Shown piece after piece: positions 6,539-13,267 of a stretch of DNA of 18,374 bases (its first letter is position 1; each line of letters starts with the position of its first letter). The notes under the pieces were generated by a model, which had not been told where the DNA came from, did no database searches, and saw nothing but the letters and a program-made list of their open reading frames with translations. This stretch comes from CAINVV01 sp036508555. GTDB lineage: Bacteria; Bacteroidota; Bacteroidia; Bacteroidales; Prolixibacteraceae. A program made the position numbers and the translations under genes. Location: positions 1 to 18,374 of the forward strand of contig DATCHD010000052.1 of assembly GCA_036508555.1 (NCBI GenBank), written 5' to 3'.

Positions 6539-9088
6539 TTACTCTCTCTGAAAGGAATATTTGATAGTTATTCCCATGGTCCTGGGATCACCTAACATGC
6601 CGGCATATTGACCTGCATTGCCTCCGGCCGAAAGTAAGAGTTCAAAATAGTTGGTATCCAGCATGTTGCGACCCCATAGGTAAATGGTAAAGCCATGATC
6701 TTGAAAGCCTACCCGCGTGTTTAGCAGGCAATAAGAATCGACAATCAGGTATTTGGAAGGGGAAGCACTCGATGAAAAAGAGGATCGGTAGGATGTGTCA
6801 AAAGCTAGAAAATACTTACCATTTAGATCCAAAAGTTTCCCCGGTTTCGCAATTTCACCCCCAAGCGATGCTGCCCATTTTGAAATACCTGGAAGCTCTC
6901 CTCCGGAGATATCCTTGAATGTGGGTCCACCCGTCTCTTCCAAAGGAGGTGGAGCATTTTTGAAGGATACATATTTGCCATCGGTATAAGCCGCAGCGCC
7001 ATAAAATGATAGAAAATCACCAATTTTCAAATTACCCTCCAGCTCCACACCTCTTACACGAACCTCTTCGGCATTAGCCAGATAACCTCTGTTGACAGCT
7101 AAATCTGCTGTCTGAACCAAGGTCTGATAATCTTTGATTCGGGTATTGTAAATAGTTAAATTGGCAGTGGCGCTATTGGTTGGGGAGGACTTTAGTCCGA
7201 ATTCAAGATGTTGAACCTTCTCTGGTTTAACTACGGCCAGTTCAGTAAGTACCTGGCCATTGGCGCTGGGTAGTCCTCCCAGGTTCAAGCCTACCGGTTT
7301 AAAGTTTGTAGAAAATGTGGCATAAGTATTTATGCTTTTGTGCACTTTATAACTCACTGTCATTTGCCCGGATAGTTTGGTGTCTTCAATTTGTTCCTGA
7401 AATGCCTGGTCACTGTAAACAGAATTTTTCAAGGCTAATAATGCAGGATCATTGGTTTGCAGGCCGCCATAAGTTACTCTTTTGAAATCAACTTTTTTGT
7501 CATCATAATTGATCCGGATGCCTGGCAATACGTGAAACCGTGGAGATATTGCCCAGTCCATCTGTCCGAAAATTGCCCCACTAAAGGAATCCAAATTTGG
7601 ATACGATTTGATTCCATACCCGTCGAGTAGTCCGGGAGTTGCCCATAGTGTGCTTTTACTACTCTGTGAGAAGCGCCATTGATCCTTTCCGCATTCTTCA
7701 GTTTGTGCACCATCAGGACGTAGTTTCTGTCCCAAGGCATATAATCCAATTACTCCGCTAACATTGGAAGCCAAATTACCGGCGTAACGCACTTCCTGCG
7801 ACCATTGTTGATGAACTGATGGTGCCTGCGAAAGCGCCAAAGCCTGAAGTCCGGTAAAGTCGCGGTCGTTTGAGGGTCCCCATCTCCAGTAACGCCATGC
7901 CGTTGTGGAAGTGATTGTTCCTGAACCAAGTTTAAAGTCGGCGTTTATCGAAAGACCACCAAAATCCTGATCACCTCTCCAGGGTGTATCCGTATCGATT
8001 ACGCGGTCGAAGGGATTACGGGCAGGCAGATTATAATGCAGATCAGCAATGATCTGCTCGAACTGTCTGTAAGCCGGACGAAGTGTTGGTGCCACACCGG
8101 CAAAAACCTGGGCATAACCGTTTGGGCGTTGTCGTGAAACATCGGCTGCCAGCAATAATTCAATTTTCTTTGATAGTACAGCCAATATCTGACCTCGTAC
8201 ACCGATGTTATTCAGATCATTAACGTGTTCATTTCTTGCAACATTATAGATTACGCCATCTCTCTGTGTTCCTGTGAAAGATAATCTCCCTGCTATTTTT
8301 TTACCGAGGGGGCCTGAGACAGAACTTTTTGCCTGGATATATCCATAATTTCCATAACTGAGCTCGCACCTTCCAACAGGAGAAAATCCAGGTTTTCTGG
8401 TAGTAATATTAATTGCTCCGGCTGTTGTGTTTTTCCCGTAGAGCGTACCCTGAGGGCCACGTAATACCTCAATTGATTCCACGTCAATAAAATCCAATGT
8501 TGTTGCTGCGGACCTGGCATAATAGACACCATCTACATAAAAACCCACTCCCGGATCAATACCATCATTGGTGAGTCCAAAAGTTGTTCCCAGTCCACGT
8601 ATATTTAGTGCTGAATTTCGTTGATTCGATGAATAAAACTGGACAGTTGGAATCATCTCCTTTAGTCGGCTAACGTTGAAAGCCCCGGTATTTTCAACCT
8701 GAGCGCCAATCATCGCAGTCATAGGAATAGGAATGTCCTGAATGTTCTCTTTTCTGCGCCTGGCAGTCACGATGACCTCTTCAAGCGTGTTGTTTGAAAG
8801 AAGTATGACCTTAATTGGTTTGCCTGTCAACTGTTGAATGACAACTTCCTTCGGAATTAATCCAATTGAACTGAATTGCAGCGTAAAAGGGGGTGACAAT
8901 CGTGCATCAATCCTGAATTTGCCATCCACGTCCCCAACTGCGAAAGTGTTTGTGCCTTTCACCACAACTGTAACCGCTACAACGGGCACTCCGTCAGTAT
9001 CAGTTACTTGTCCTTCGATGAAATTCTGAGCCTTGATTGTATGGAACATAACAAAAGATAGGACAACTGAAAGTAATAATTCCCTCAT
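6539..9088 (-). CDS. TonB-dependent outer-membrane receptor with N-terminal carboxypeptidase-regulatory-like domain
   Basis: An 849-residue receptor. The frame is open to 9151, but the ATG at 9088 starts a proper signal peptide (MRELLLSVVLSFVMFHTIKAQ) and lies downstream of a -7 box at 9138-9145. Residues about 22-98 are the beta-sandwich domain typical of Bacteroidota receptors (IEGQVTDTDGVPVVAVTVVVKG). A TonB-box-like EEVIVTA follows at 103-109, then the plug (about 112-235, with LNIRGLGT, GVGFYVDGVYYAR and IEVLRGPQGTLYGKNTTAGAINI), then a barrel of about 600 residues. The plug sequence is of the Proteobacteria-like FyuA/FecA type rather than SusC type, and no SusD partner is adjacent. The substrate cannot be read from sequence; a siderophore, other metal complex or small hydrophobic compound is possible. 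A kinase/regulator pair sits directly upstream on the same strand. Confidence 0.92.
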   Translation of the reverse strand: MRELLLSVVLSFVMFHTIKAQNFIEGQVTDTDGVPVVAVTVVVKGTNTFAVGDVDGKFRIDARLSPPFTLQFSSIGLIPKEVVIQQLTGKPIKVILLSNNTLEEVIVTARRRKENIQDIPIPMTAMIGAQVENTGAFNVSRLKEMIPTVQFYSSNQRNSALNIRGLGTTFGLTNDGIDPGVGFYVDGVYYARSAATTLDFIDVESIEVLRGPQGTLYGKNTTAGAINITTRKPGFSPVGRCELSYGNYGYIQAKSSVSGPLGKKIAGRLSFTGTQRDGVIYNVARNEHVNDLNNIGVRGQILAVLSKKIELLLAADVSRQRPNGYAQVFAGVAPTLRPAYRQFEQIIADLHYNLPARNPFDRVIDTDTPWRGDQDFGGLSINADFKLGSGTITSTTAWRYWRWGPSNDRDFTGLQALALSQAPSVHQQWSQEVRYAGNLASNVSGVIGLYALGQKLRPDGAQTEECGKDQWRFSQSSKSTLWATPGLLDGYGIKSYPNLDSFSGAIFGQMDWAISPRFHVLPGIRINYDDKKVDFKRVTYGGLQTNDPALLALKNSVYSDQAFQEQIEDTKLSGQMTVSYKVHKSINTYATFSTNFKPVGLNLGGLPSANGQVLTELAVVKPEKVQHLEFGLKSSPTNSATANLTIYNTRIKDYQTLVQTADLAVNRGYLANAEEVRVRGVELEGNLKIGDFLSFYGAAAYTDGKYVSFKNAPPPLEETGGPTFKDISGGELPGISKWAASLGGEIAKPGKLLDLNGKYFLAFDTSYRSSFSSSASPSKYLIVDSYCLLNTRVGFQDHGFTIYLWGRNMLDTNYFELLLSAGGNAGQYAGMLGDPRTMGITIKYSFQRE

Positions 9089-9137
9089 TTGAAATGATTT
9101 TAAATTAAGATATTGAATGCTATTCAGTGAAGCATTG

Positions 9138-9145
9138 CAAAAGTA
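9138..9145 (-). promoter_or_regulatory. -7 element of the TonB receptor promoter
   Basis: The minus strand reads TACTTTTG, an exact TAnnTTTG match, 49 bp before the ATG at 9088. No TTG is present at the -33 distance, which fits a promoter that needs an activator. It lies inside the longer possible reading frame, which argues against the upstream start. Confidence 0.55.
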
Positions 9146-9178
9146 TCTCAATCAAAAAGCGGAGGGAACAGTTTAAAA

Positions 9179-9208
9179 ACGTAATTTTCTGCTACGTCTT
9201 TATACGTC
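9179..9208 (-). repeat. Direct repeats upstream of the TonB receptor promoter, possible regulator-binding site
   Basis: On the minus strand GACGTA occurs twice, 10 bp apart (9208-9203 and 9198-9193), within the near-tandem unit TAGACGTATAAAGACGTA. A third ACGT core lies at 9179-9182. The repeats lie about 50 to 65 bp upstream of the -7 box on one helical face, where an activator would bind. Binding by the adjacent response regulator is inference. Confidence 0.4.
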
Positions 9209-9849
9209 TAAACACTCAGGAAACCATTTTTTATGGCAAAAATCACAAGGTTGGCGGTATTTTTCGACTGGGTCTTCATAAGCAGGTTTTCGCGATGTTT
9301 GTCGATGGTTCGCTTGCTGAGCACCAACCTTTCTGCTATTTCATTATTCGTCAGTCCTTTGCAGATCAATAGCAGAATCTCAGCTTCTCGTTCTGTCAGT
9401 GTTTCATTGAAGTCGTTGAAATTGCTTTTTTGGGGATGCTTTAAAATATTATTCAGAATTTCAATCGAGATATAGCTTTTATCATTGTAGACGTCTATGA
9501 TTGCCTTCTCCACCTCCTGAAAATTCGAATTCTTTAGCAGGAAACCACATGCTCCTGCCTCAATCATACTTAAATAATAGTTCTCATCCGAATACATCGA
9601 CAACGCGATTATTTTTATTTCCGGCAAAATTTCCTTTGCCAGGCGGGCTGCCTGAACTCCGTTCATAACAGGCATCTCAATATCGAGTAGGGCAATATCG
9701 ACAGCATTTTTAGAAAGGCCTTCAATAAACTGTTTCCCATTTTCGGCTTCATAAATCGTGTCAATGTAATCAACGTTTGAGAGCAACATTTTCAGCCCTT
9801 CCCTGAATAGAGAATGATCGTCAACTAGGTAGACTGCAATCTTTTTCAT
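9208..9849 (-). CDS. Response regulator, NarL/LuxR type
   Basis: A 213-residue two-domain regulator. The receiver domain (about 1-120) has the acidic pair D10-D11, the phospho-acceptor Asp56 in ALLDIEMP, Ser84 in IALSMY and Lys106 in GFLLKN. The C-terminal GerE-type helix-turn-helix (about 147-210) reads LTEREAEILLLICKGLTNNEIAERL, then SKRTIDKHRENLLMKT. All key residues are present. Its ATG overlaps the kinase stop by 4 bp (positions 9846-9849), so the two are translationally coupled. The gene ends 119 bp before the TonB receptor start, and the gap contains direct repeats that could be its target. Its regulation of the receptor is inferred from position. Confidence 0.93.
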   Translation of the reverse strand: MKKIAVYLVDDHSLFREGLKMLLSNVDYIDTIYEAENGKQFIEGLSKNAVDIALLDIEMPVMNGVQAARLAKEILPEIKIIALSMYSDENYYLSMIEAGACGFLLKNSNFQEVEKAIIDVYNDKSYISIEILNNILKHPQKSNFNDFNETLTEREAEILLLICKGLTNNEIAERLVLSKRTIDKHRENLLMKTQSKNTANLVIFAIKNGFLSV

Positions 9850-10796
9850 GGTAATGGAAAATGAAATTCGATGGAAAAACCGTTCCCCGGAGAAGTTTGA
9901 ATGATATAGTTTCCCTTTAGAGATTTGGCTCTGGAAAATATGTTGTTTAATCCCATACCTGGAAACTCCGATTTCAAAATGGACTGATTATATTCCATTC
10001 CACTTCCGTCATCCTTAAAAAGCATACTCAGAAAATGGTCAGTTTCTGATAAGGTAAGATTTACCAATGAAGGATTTGCATGTTTCAAACTATTGTTCAT
10101 CAGCTCAGCAACAATTCGATAACAACTGAATTTCAGTTCTTCCGAAAGCAGATTCTCCTTCATGTTGAATTTCAGGTCGTATTGAATATTTCTGGGAGAA
10201 AAAAGCTGATTGGCCAGTGTCTCTATTACCTTCTCCAGTCCGTAGTTTGTTAATAAATGCGGACTTAAATTGTTCGATATTTCCTTCAACGTAGTGATGG
10301 AATTATCAGTAGCATGGTAAGCGCTTTTGATAATTTTTTTATTCATTGGTGTGAGAGATTCATCGCTGATTGCGCTTAATGTCATTTTTATGGAAGACAA
10401 TACGGGGCCGAGACCATCGTGAAGTTCTCTCGCGAAGTTCTGGCGTGCTTTATCTTCTGCCTTAATTACTGCTGAAAGAATATTCTGTGCATTCTCTTCC
10501 CTCAGTTGTTCAATCCGATCCTGCAAATTGAATATTTTCCGGATAAATATTACACCTATAAAAATAAGGACAGAGATGAGTACACCAATCCAGCTATTAA
10601 TTTCTTCGTTCTGATATAATTTAGTTTCCAGGAATAGTGTGGAGAAATCGAATAGTCGCCTGATGGCCATCAGGGCCAAAGCTGCTGAAATTAATATCCA
10701 GGAAATATTAAAACGTGTTCTTCGAATCAGGCTAATCGCGTAAATGGCTGCTCCCAACTGGAAGAGCATTGAAACCATCAGTGCAAATTTTAACAT
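9846..10796 (-). CDS. Sensor histidine kinase, HisKA_3 (NarX/DesK-like) type
   Basis: A 316-residue membrane kinase. Hydrophobic segments at about 3-23, 31-46 and 69-86 suggest three membrane helices with almost no periplasmic loop, so the signal is likely sensed in or at the membrane. A charged coiled coil (about 88-118) leads to the dimerisation box FARELHDGLGPVLSSIK with phospho-acceptor His126. The ATPase domain has an N-box ELMNNSLKHA (231-240), a G1 box DDGSGM (262-267) and a G2 box GMGLNNI (280-286). It is complete. It is the upstream partner of the NarL-type regulator, with a 4-bp ATGA overlap. No convincing -7 box is present upstream; the nearest is an imperfect TAATTTTC on the minus strand near 10865-10872. 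Confidence 0.92.
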   Translation of the reverse strand: MLKFALMVSMLFQLGAAIYAISLIRRTRFNISWILISAALALMAIRRLFDFSTLFLETKLYQNEEINSWIGVLISVLIFIGVIFIRKIFNLQDRIEQLREENAQNILSAVIKAEDKARQNFARELHDGLGPVLSSIKMTLSAISDESLTPMNKKIIKSAYHATDNSITTLKEISNNLSPHLLTNYGLEKVIETLANQLFSPRNIQYDLKFNMKENLLSEELKFSCYRIVAELMNNSLKHANPSLVNLTLSETDHFLSMLFKDDGSGMEYNQSILKSEFPGMGLNNIFSRAKSLKGNYIIQTSPGNGFSIEFHFPLP

Positions 10797-11167
10797 GTTT
10801 TGTAATAATACAGATTATTCCGGAATCAAAAAATTCTCATCCGTTTCCTTACGGCTAAATAAATGAAAATTACACAATTTGTTTATATTGGACACATAAT
10901 CAAGTGACTTGTTTTATCAAATTCTATAACGAACTTTATGCAATATTTGAGAAAGATTTGAAGAATATTTAATCAATATTTATGGACAGGGCATTCTGGC
11001 CGATGAGTCCTGGTTCGACCGTCCCATGCGATGGATGTAACTGTATGGAGACAGTCGGGTTCCATGACCGTGCACCTTGTGAACCTTACCAACCCGATGA
11101 TTATGAAAGGACCTTTCAGGGAACTGAATTTCATAATGATGCATTGACCATTCAGAAAATCTTAAGG
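10797..11167. other. 371-bp gap with an unexplained GC-richer core
   Basis: No gene in this gap can be supported. The kinase-proximal part (10797-10972) is very AT-rich. The part at about 10973-11134 is clearly richer in G and C and is open on both strands. On the minus strand an ATG at 11134 opens a 53-codon frame (begins MKFSSLKGPFIIIGLVRFT, four Cys, ends PVHKY) that stops at 10973. I recognise no family, promoter or terminator for it. It could be a gene remnant, an RNA or a spurious frame. Confidence 0.4.
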
Positions 11168-11701
11168 TTATCTCGGCGTCCCAAAATTCTGAACCCAAAT
11201 GTCTCCCGTCCAGCCTGAACCGACCTCTTTGAAAGACTTATTCATCAAATTCTTGCAATGCCCTTCACTCATTATCCAGCCATTCATTACCTCTTCGACA
11301 GTCGTTTGCCCCATGGCAATGTTCTCCCCACAAGTTGACCAGATATAACCTTCCTTCGTAATTCTGGCACCAGATCCAATCCATTGTTTGTTAATATGAG
11401 CAAAGTATTTATGATCAAACATATCTTTACTGTGTTTTTGAGCCGCATGCTCTAATTTGCTATTCCATATTAAGGGGTCAACTGCTGGCATGAAAGTCCT
11501 TCCACATTTACATCCTTCTTTTCTATATTTATTGATCAGACTTAGCATGAGCTCTTTTTCGGAACTCAAATTGCTGTCTGTCAGTTTAATCGAAATTTGA
11601 TTGCCAAACGCTTGACCAGGCGCTTTGTTAGAATAGCCAATTATTACCATGAAAATCAATCCGGTCAAAATTGCGAAAGAATGAGTTGAAAAAGCTCTCA
11701 T
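11168..11701 (-). CDS. CAP-domain (SCP/PR1-like) secreted protein
   Basis: A 177-residue protein. A TTG codon precedes the ATG at 11701; the ATG is preferred because a TAGATTTG -7 box lies at 11728-11735. Residues about 9-31 form a signal peptide or N-terminal anchor (FAILTGLIFMVIIGYS, then a PGQA cleavage-like site). The CAP domain spans about 50-175: LINKYRKEG, LIWNSKLEHAAQKHSKDM, FAHIN with His102, GENIAMG with Glu126, MSEGHCKNLMN with His148, and WVQNFG near the end. The candidate metal-binding residues of the CAP cavity are present. Four cysteines (64, 66, 124, 149) could form disulphides. Bacterial CAP proteins have no single known activity. The gene stands alone. Confidence 0.88.
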   Translation of the reverse strand: MRAFSTHSFAILTGLIFMVIIGYSNKAPGQAFGNQISIKLTDSNLSSEKELMLSLINKYRKEGCKCGRTFMPAVDPLIWNSKLEHAAQKHSKDMFDHKYFAHINKQWIGSGARITKEGYIWSTCGENIAMGQTTVEEVMNGWIMSEGHCKNLMNKSFKEVGSGWTGDIWVQNFGTPR

Positions 11702-11727
11702 CAATATTTCATTAGTTTTAATGTGCT

Positions 11728-11735
11728 CAAATCTA
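11728..11735 (-). promoter_or_regulatory. -7 element of the CAP-domain gene promoter
   Basis: The minus strand reads TAGATTTG, an exact TAnnTTTG match, 26 bp before the ATG. No TTG is seen at the expected -33 distance. Confidence 0.45.
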
Positions 11736-11873
11736 CATATTATCTATCGAAAACCCCTAAATACAGCTGTTTCGAAAATCTTAGCAATGTTTAGGATCGC
11801 CAAAGCAGCGTTGGCTGGTATTAGCGGTAGCCATCATATTTGAATAAAATACTTACATATATGTGAAAATAGT

Positions 11874-11896
11874 CTAATTAATCGCTTTTTAATTAG
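11874..11896. repeat. Inverted repeat across the -33 region of the ATPase gene
   Basis: CTAATTA (11874-11880) and TAATTAG (11890-11896) form a perfect 7-bp inverted repeat with a 9-bp spacer, centred about 25 bp upstream of the -7 box at 11907-11914. This spacing suits a dimeric repressor. The sequence is AT-rich, so chance is possible. Confidence 0.4.
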
Positions 11897-11906
11897 TGAT
11901 TTATTG

Positions 11907-11914
11907 TATTTTTG
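11907..11914 (+). promoter_or_regulatory. -7 element of the ATPase gene promoter
   Basis: TATTTTTG matches TAnnTTTG exactly and ends 15 bp before the ATG at 11930. A TTG inside it (11912) can open the frame on paper, but a start inside the -7 box is unlikely. Confidence 0.55.
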
Positions 11915-11929
11915 CAAAAAACATATATA

Positions 11930-13123
11930 ATGGACAGGCTTAAACAAATTGCCGAAAACCGGTTGCAAAGTATCCAAACGGACTTTACGCGCTTTTTAAC
12001 GGAGGATATAGATTGGGATGCCAGGATGATAGGTATTTCAGGGGCGAGGGGGGCAGGCAAAACTACGCTGATGCTTCAATACCTGAAAACCAGATTACCT
12101 GCTAATACTGAAGCACTTTATGCAAGTCTCGATGATATTTATTTTGCGGAAAATCCATTGATCTATTTGGCAGAAGAGTTTTACAAAAAAGGCGGTGAAT
12201 ATCTTTTTCTGGATGAAGTTCATAAATATCCCGATTGGTCGAGGGAACTTAAGAATATCTACGATAATCTGCCGGGGCTTAAAATCGTATTCACAAGTTC
12301 CTCGGCATTGGATATTTACAAAGGTGCCTTTGATTTAAGCCGCAGGGCATTGGTGTACAACCTGCCCGGACTCTCCTTCCGCGAATTCATTGAACTGAAG
12401 TACAGAATAAGTTTGCCAAGTTATTCGCTTGAACAAATATTGTTTGAGAATAAAACAATTGTGTCTGAGATACTTAATAAAATCAAGCCTTTGAGATTTT
12501 TTGAAGAATACCTCAAGTTTGGGTATTATCCATTTTTTATTGAGTCGGAAAGGAATTATTACGATAAACTAACCAACATTCTTAACCTGGTACTTGAGAG
12601 TGATTTACCAACAATTTTCAAAATTGATTATTACTCGGTCATGAAAATTAAAAAAATGCTTTCTGTACTCTCGCGGATTGTACCTTATAAACCAAACATC
12701 GAGAAGCTCGCCTTGCAAGCGGATACGACGCGTGATACGTTGCTGAAATTTCTCTTTTATCTTGAAAAGGCGGGGGTTGTCAAGTGGCTATCAAAAGATA
12801 TATTCGGCATTAATTACCTGAATAAACCAGATAAACTCTACCTGAACAATACAAATCTGATGTATGCCTTGAGCAACGAAAAGCCCGATACCGGAAATTT
12901 GCGTGAAACATTCATCCTTAATCAGCTATTTGTAAAACACAGCGTATCTTATCCGGAAACAGGTGATTTTTTAGTAGACGGAAAGTATCTTGTCGAAGTT
13001 GGTGGCCCATCCAAAAAATCAAAGCAAATTGCAGGTTTGGAGAATGCATTTATTGCAGTTGATGACATAGAATTTCCGGATGGAAGGAAAATTCCCCTTT
13101 GGTTGTTTGGATTCTTGTATTAA
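11930..13123 (+). CDS. AAA-family ATPase with DUF4143-like C-terminus
   Basis: A 397-residue ATPase of the AAA_14/DUF4143 type. The P-loop is GARGAGKT (38-45) and the Walker B is YLFLDEVH (91-98, Asp95-Glu96). FTSSSALDIY (121-130) contains the sensor-1-like Ser run, and LSRRALVYNLPGLSFREFIEL (137-157) is the family-typical block. A winged-helix-like segment lies at about 255-290 (IEKLALQADTTRDTLLKFLFYLEKAGVV). The C-terminal part ends in a PD-(D/E)XK-like pattern, Asp346...Glu356-VGG-x-x-Lys362. Whether that part cuts DNA is not known. Such genes are frequent accessory genes of unclear function, often discussed with defence or toxin loci. The gene stands alone, with its own promoter, an inverted repeat upstream and a hairpin at its stop codon. 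Base composition is lower in G+C than in the fumarase region. Confidence 0.88.
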   Translation: MDRLKQIAENRLQSIQTDFTRFLTEDIDWDARMIGISGARGAGKTTLMLQYLKTRLPANTEALYASLDDIYFAENPLIYLAEEFYKKGGEYLFLDEVHKYPDWSRELKNIYDNLPGLKIVFTSSSALDIYKGAFDLSRRALVYNLPGLSFREFIELKYRISLPSYSLEQILFENKTIVSEILNKIKPLRFFEEYLKFGYYPFFIESERNYYDKLTNILNLVLESDLPTIFKIDYYSVMKIKKMLSVLSRIVPYKPNIEKLALQADTTRDTLLKFLFYLEKAGVVKWLSKDIFGINYLNKPDKLYLNNTNLMYALSNEKPDTGNLRETFILNQLFVKHSVSYPETGDFLVDGKYLVEVGGPSKKSKQIAGLENAFIAVDDIEFPDGRKIPLWLFGFLY

Positions 13124-13142
13124 AGGGAATTTCCCCTTTTTT
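13122..13142 (+). terminator. Hairpin terminator overlapping the ATPase stop codon
   Basis: AAAGGG (13122-13127) pairs with CCCTTT (13134-13139) around AATTTC, followed by further T to 13142. The hairpin begins within the TAA stop codon. The stem is short, so strength is uncertain. Confidence 0.55.
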
Positions 13143-13173
13143 GATCGTTTGGACCAGATAGTGAAACACCGTG

Positions 13174-13267
13174 CAACGAATAATTTGTATATTAGACGCA
13201 AAATATGCAACGATAAATTTTTAAATGCGATGAATATACCGTATATTCGTAGCAAATTGTACAACGA
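13174..13267 (+). repeat. Three CAACGA repeats ahead of the Fic gene
   Basis: CAACGA occurs at 13174-13179, 13208-13213 and 13262-13267, each with an AT-rich flank; the last directly abuts the ATG. Spacing is 34 and 54 bp. The role is unknown. Confidence 0.3.
13232..13248. repeat. Perfect palindrome on the Fic gene promoter, possible operator
   Basis: GAATATAC, one C, GTATATTC is a perfect 8+1+8 inverted repeat ending 19 bp before the Fic ATG. It overlaps a near-consensus -7 box, TATATTCG (13242-13249), so a protein bound here would block transcription. The Fic protein's own C-terminal helix-turn-helix is one candidate binder. Confidence 0.5.

Noticed and set aside
9089..9151. Upstream extension of the TonB receptor
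   Set aside because: It would include the -7 box, and the extra residues precede a normal signal peptide at 9088.
11113..11131. Resemblance of TTTCAGGG..GAACTG to the tRNA-Val 3' flank at 14462-14477, as a possible attachment repeat
   Set aside because: The match is broken by a 3-base indel and stops after about 14 bases; it lies upstream of the CAP gene's end rather than at a plausible boundary.
10982..11218. Plus-strand 78-codon frame with several Cys
   Set aside because: It overlaps the 3' end of the CAP gene on the other strand, has no recognisable domain and no promoter.
11787..11843. 18-codon frame (MFRIAKAALAGISGSHHI)
   Set aside because: Too short, with no promoter or known relative; likely chance, though it might be a remnant.
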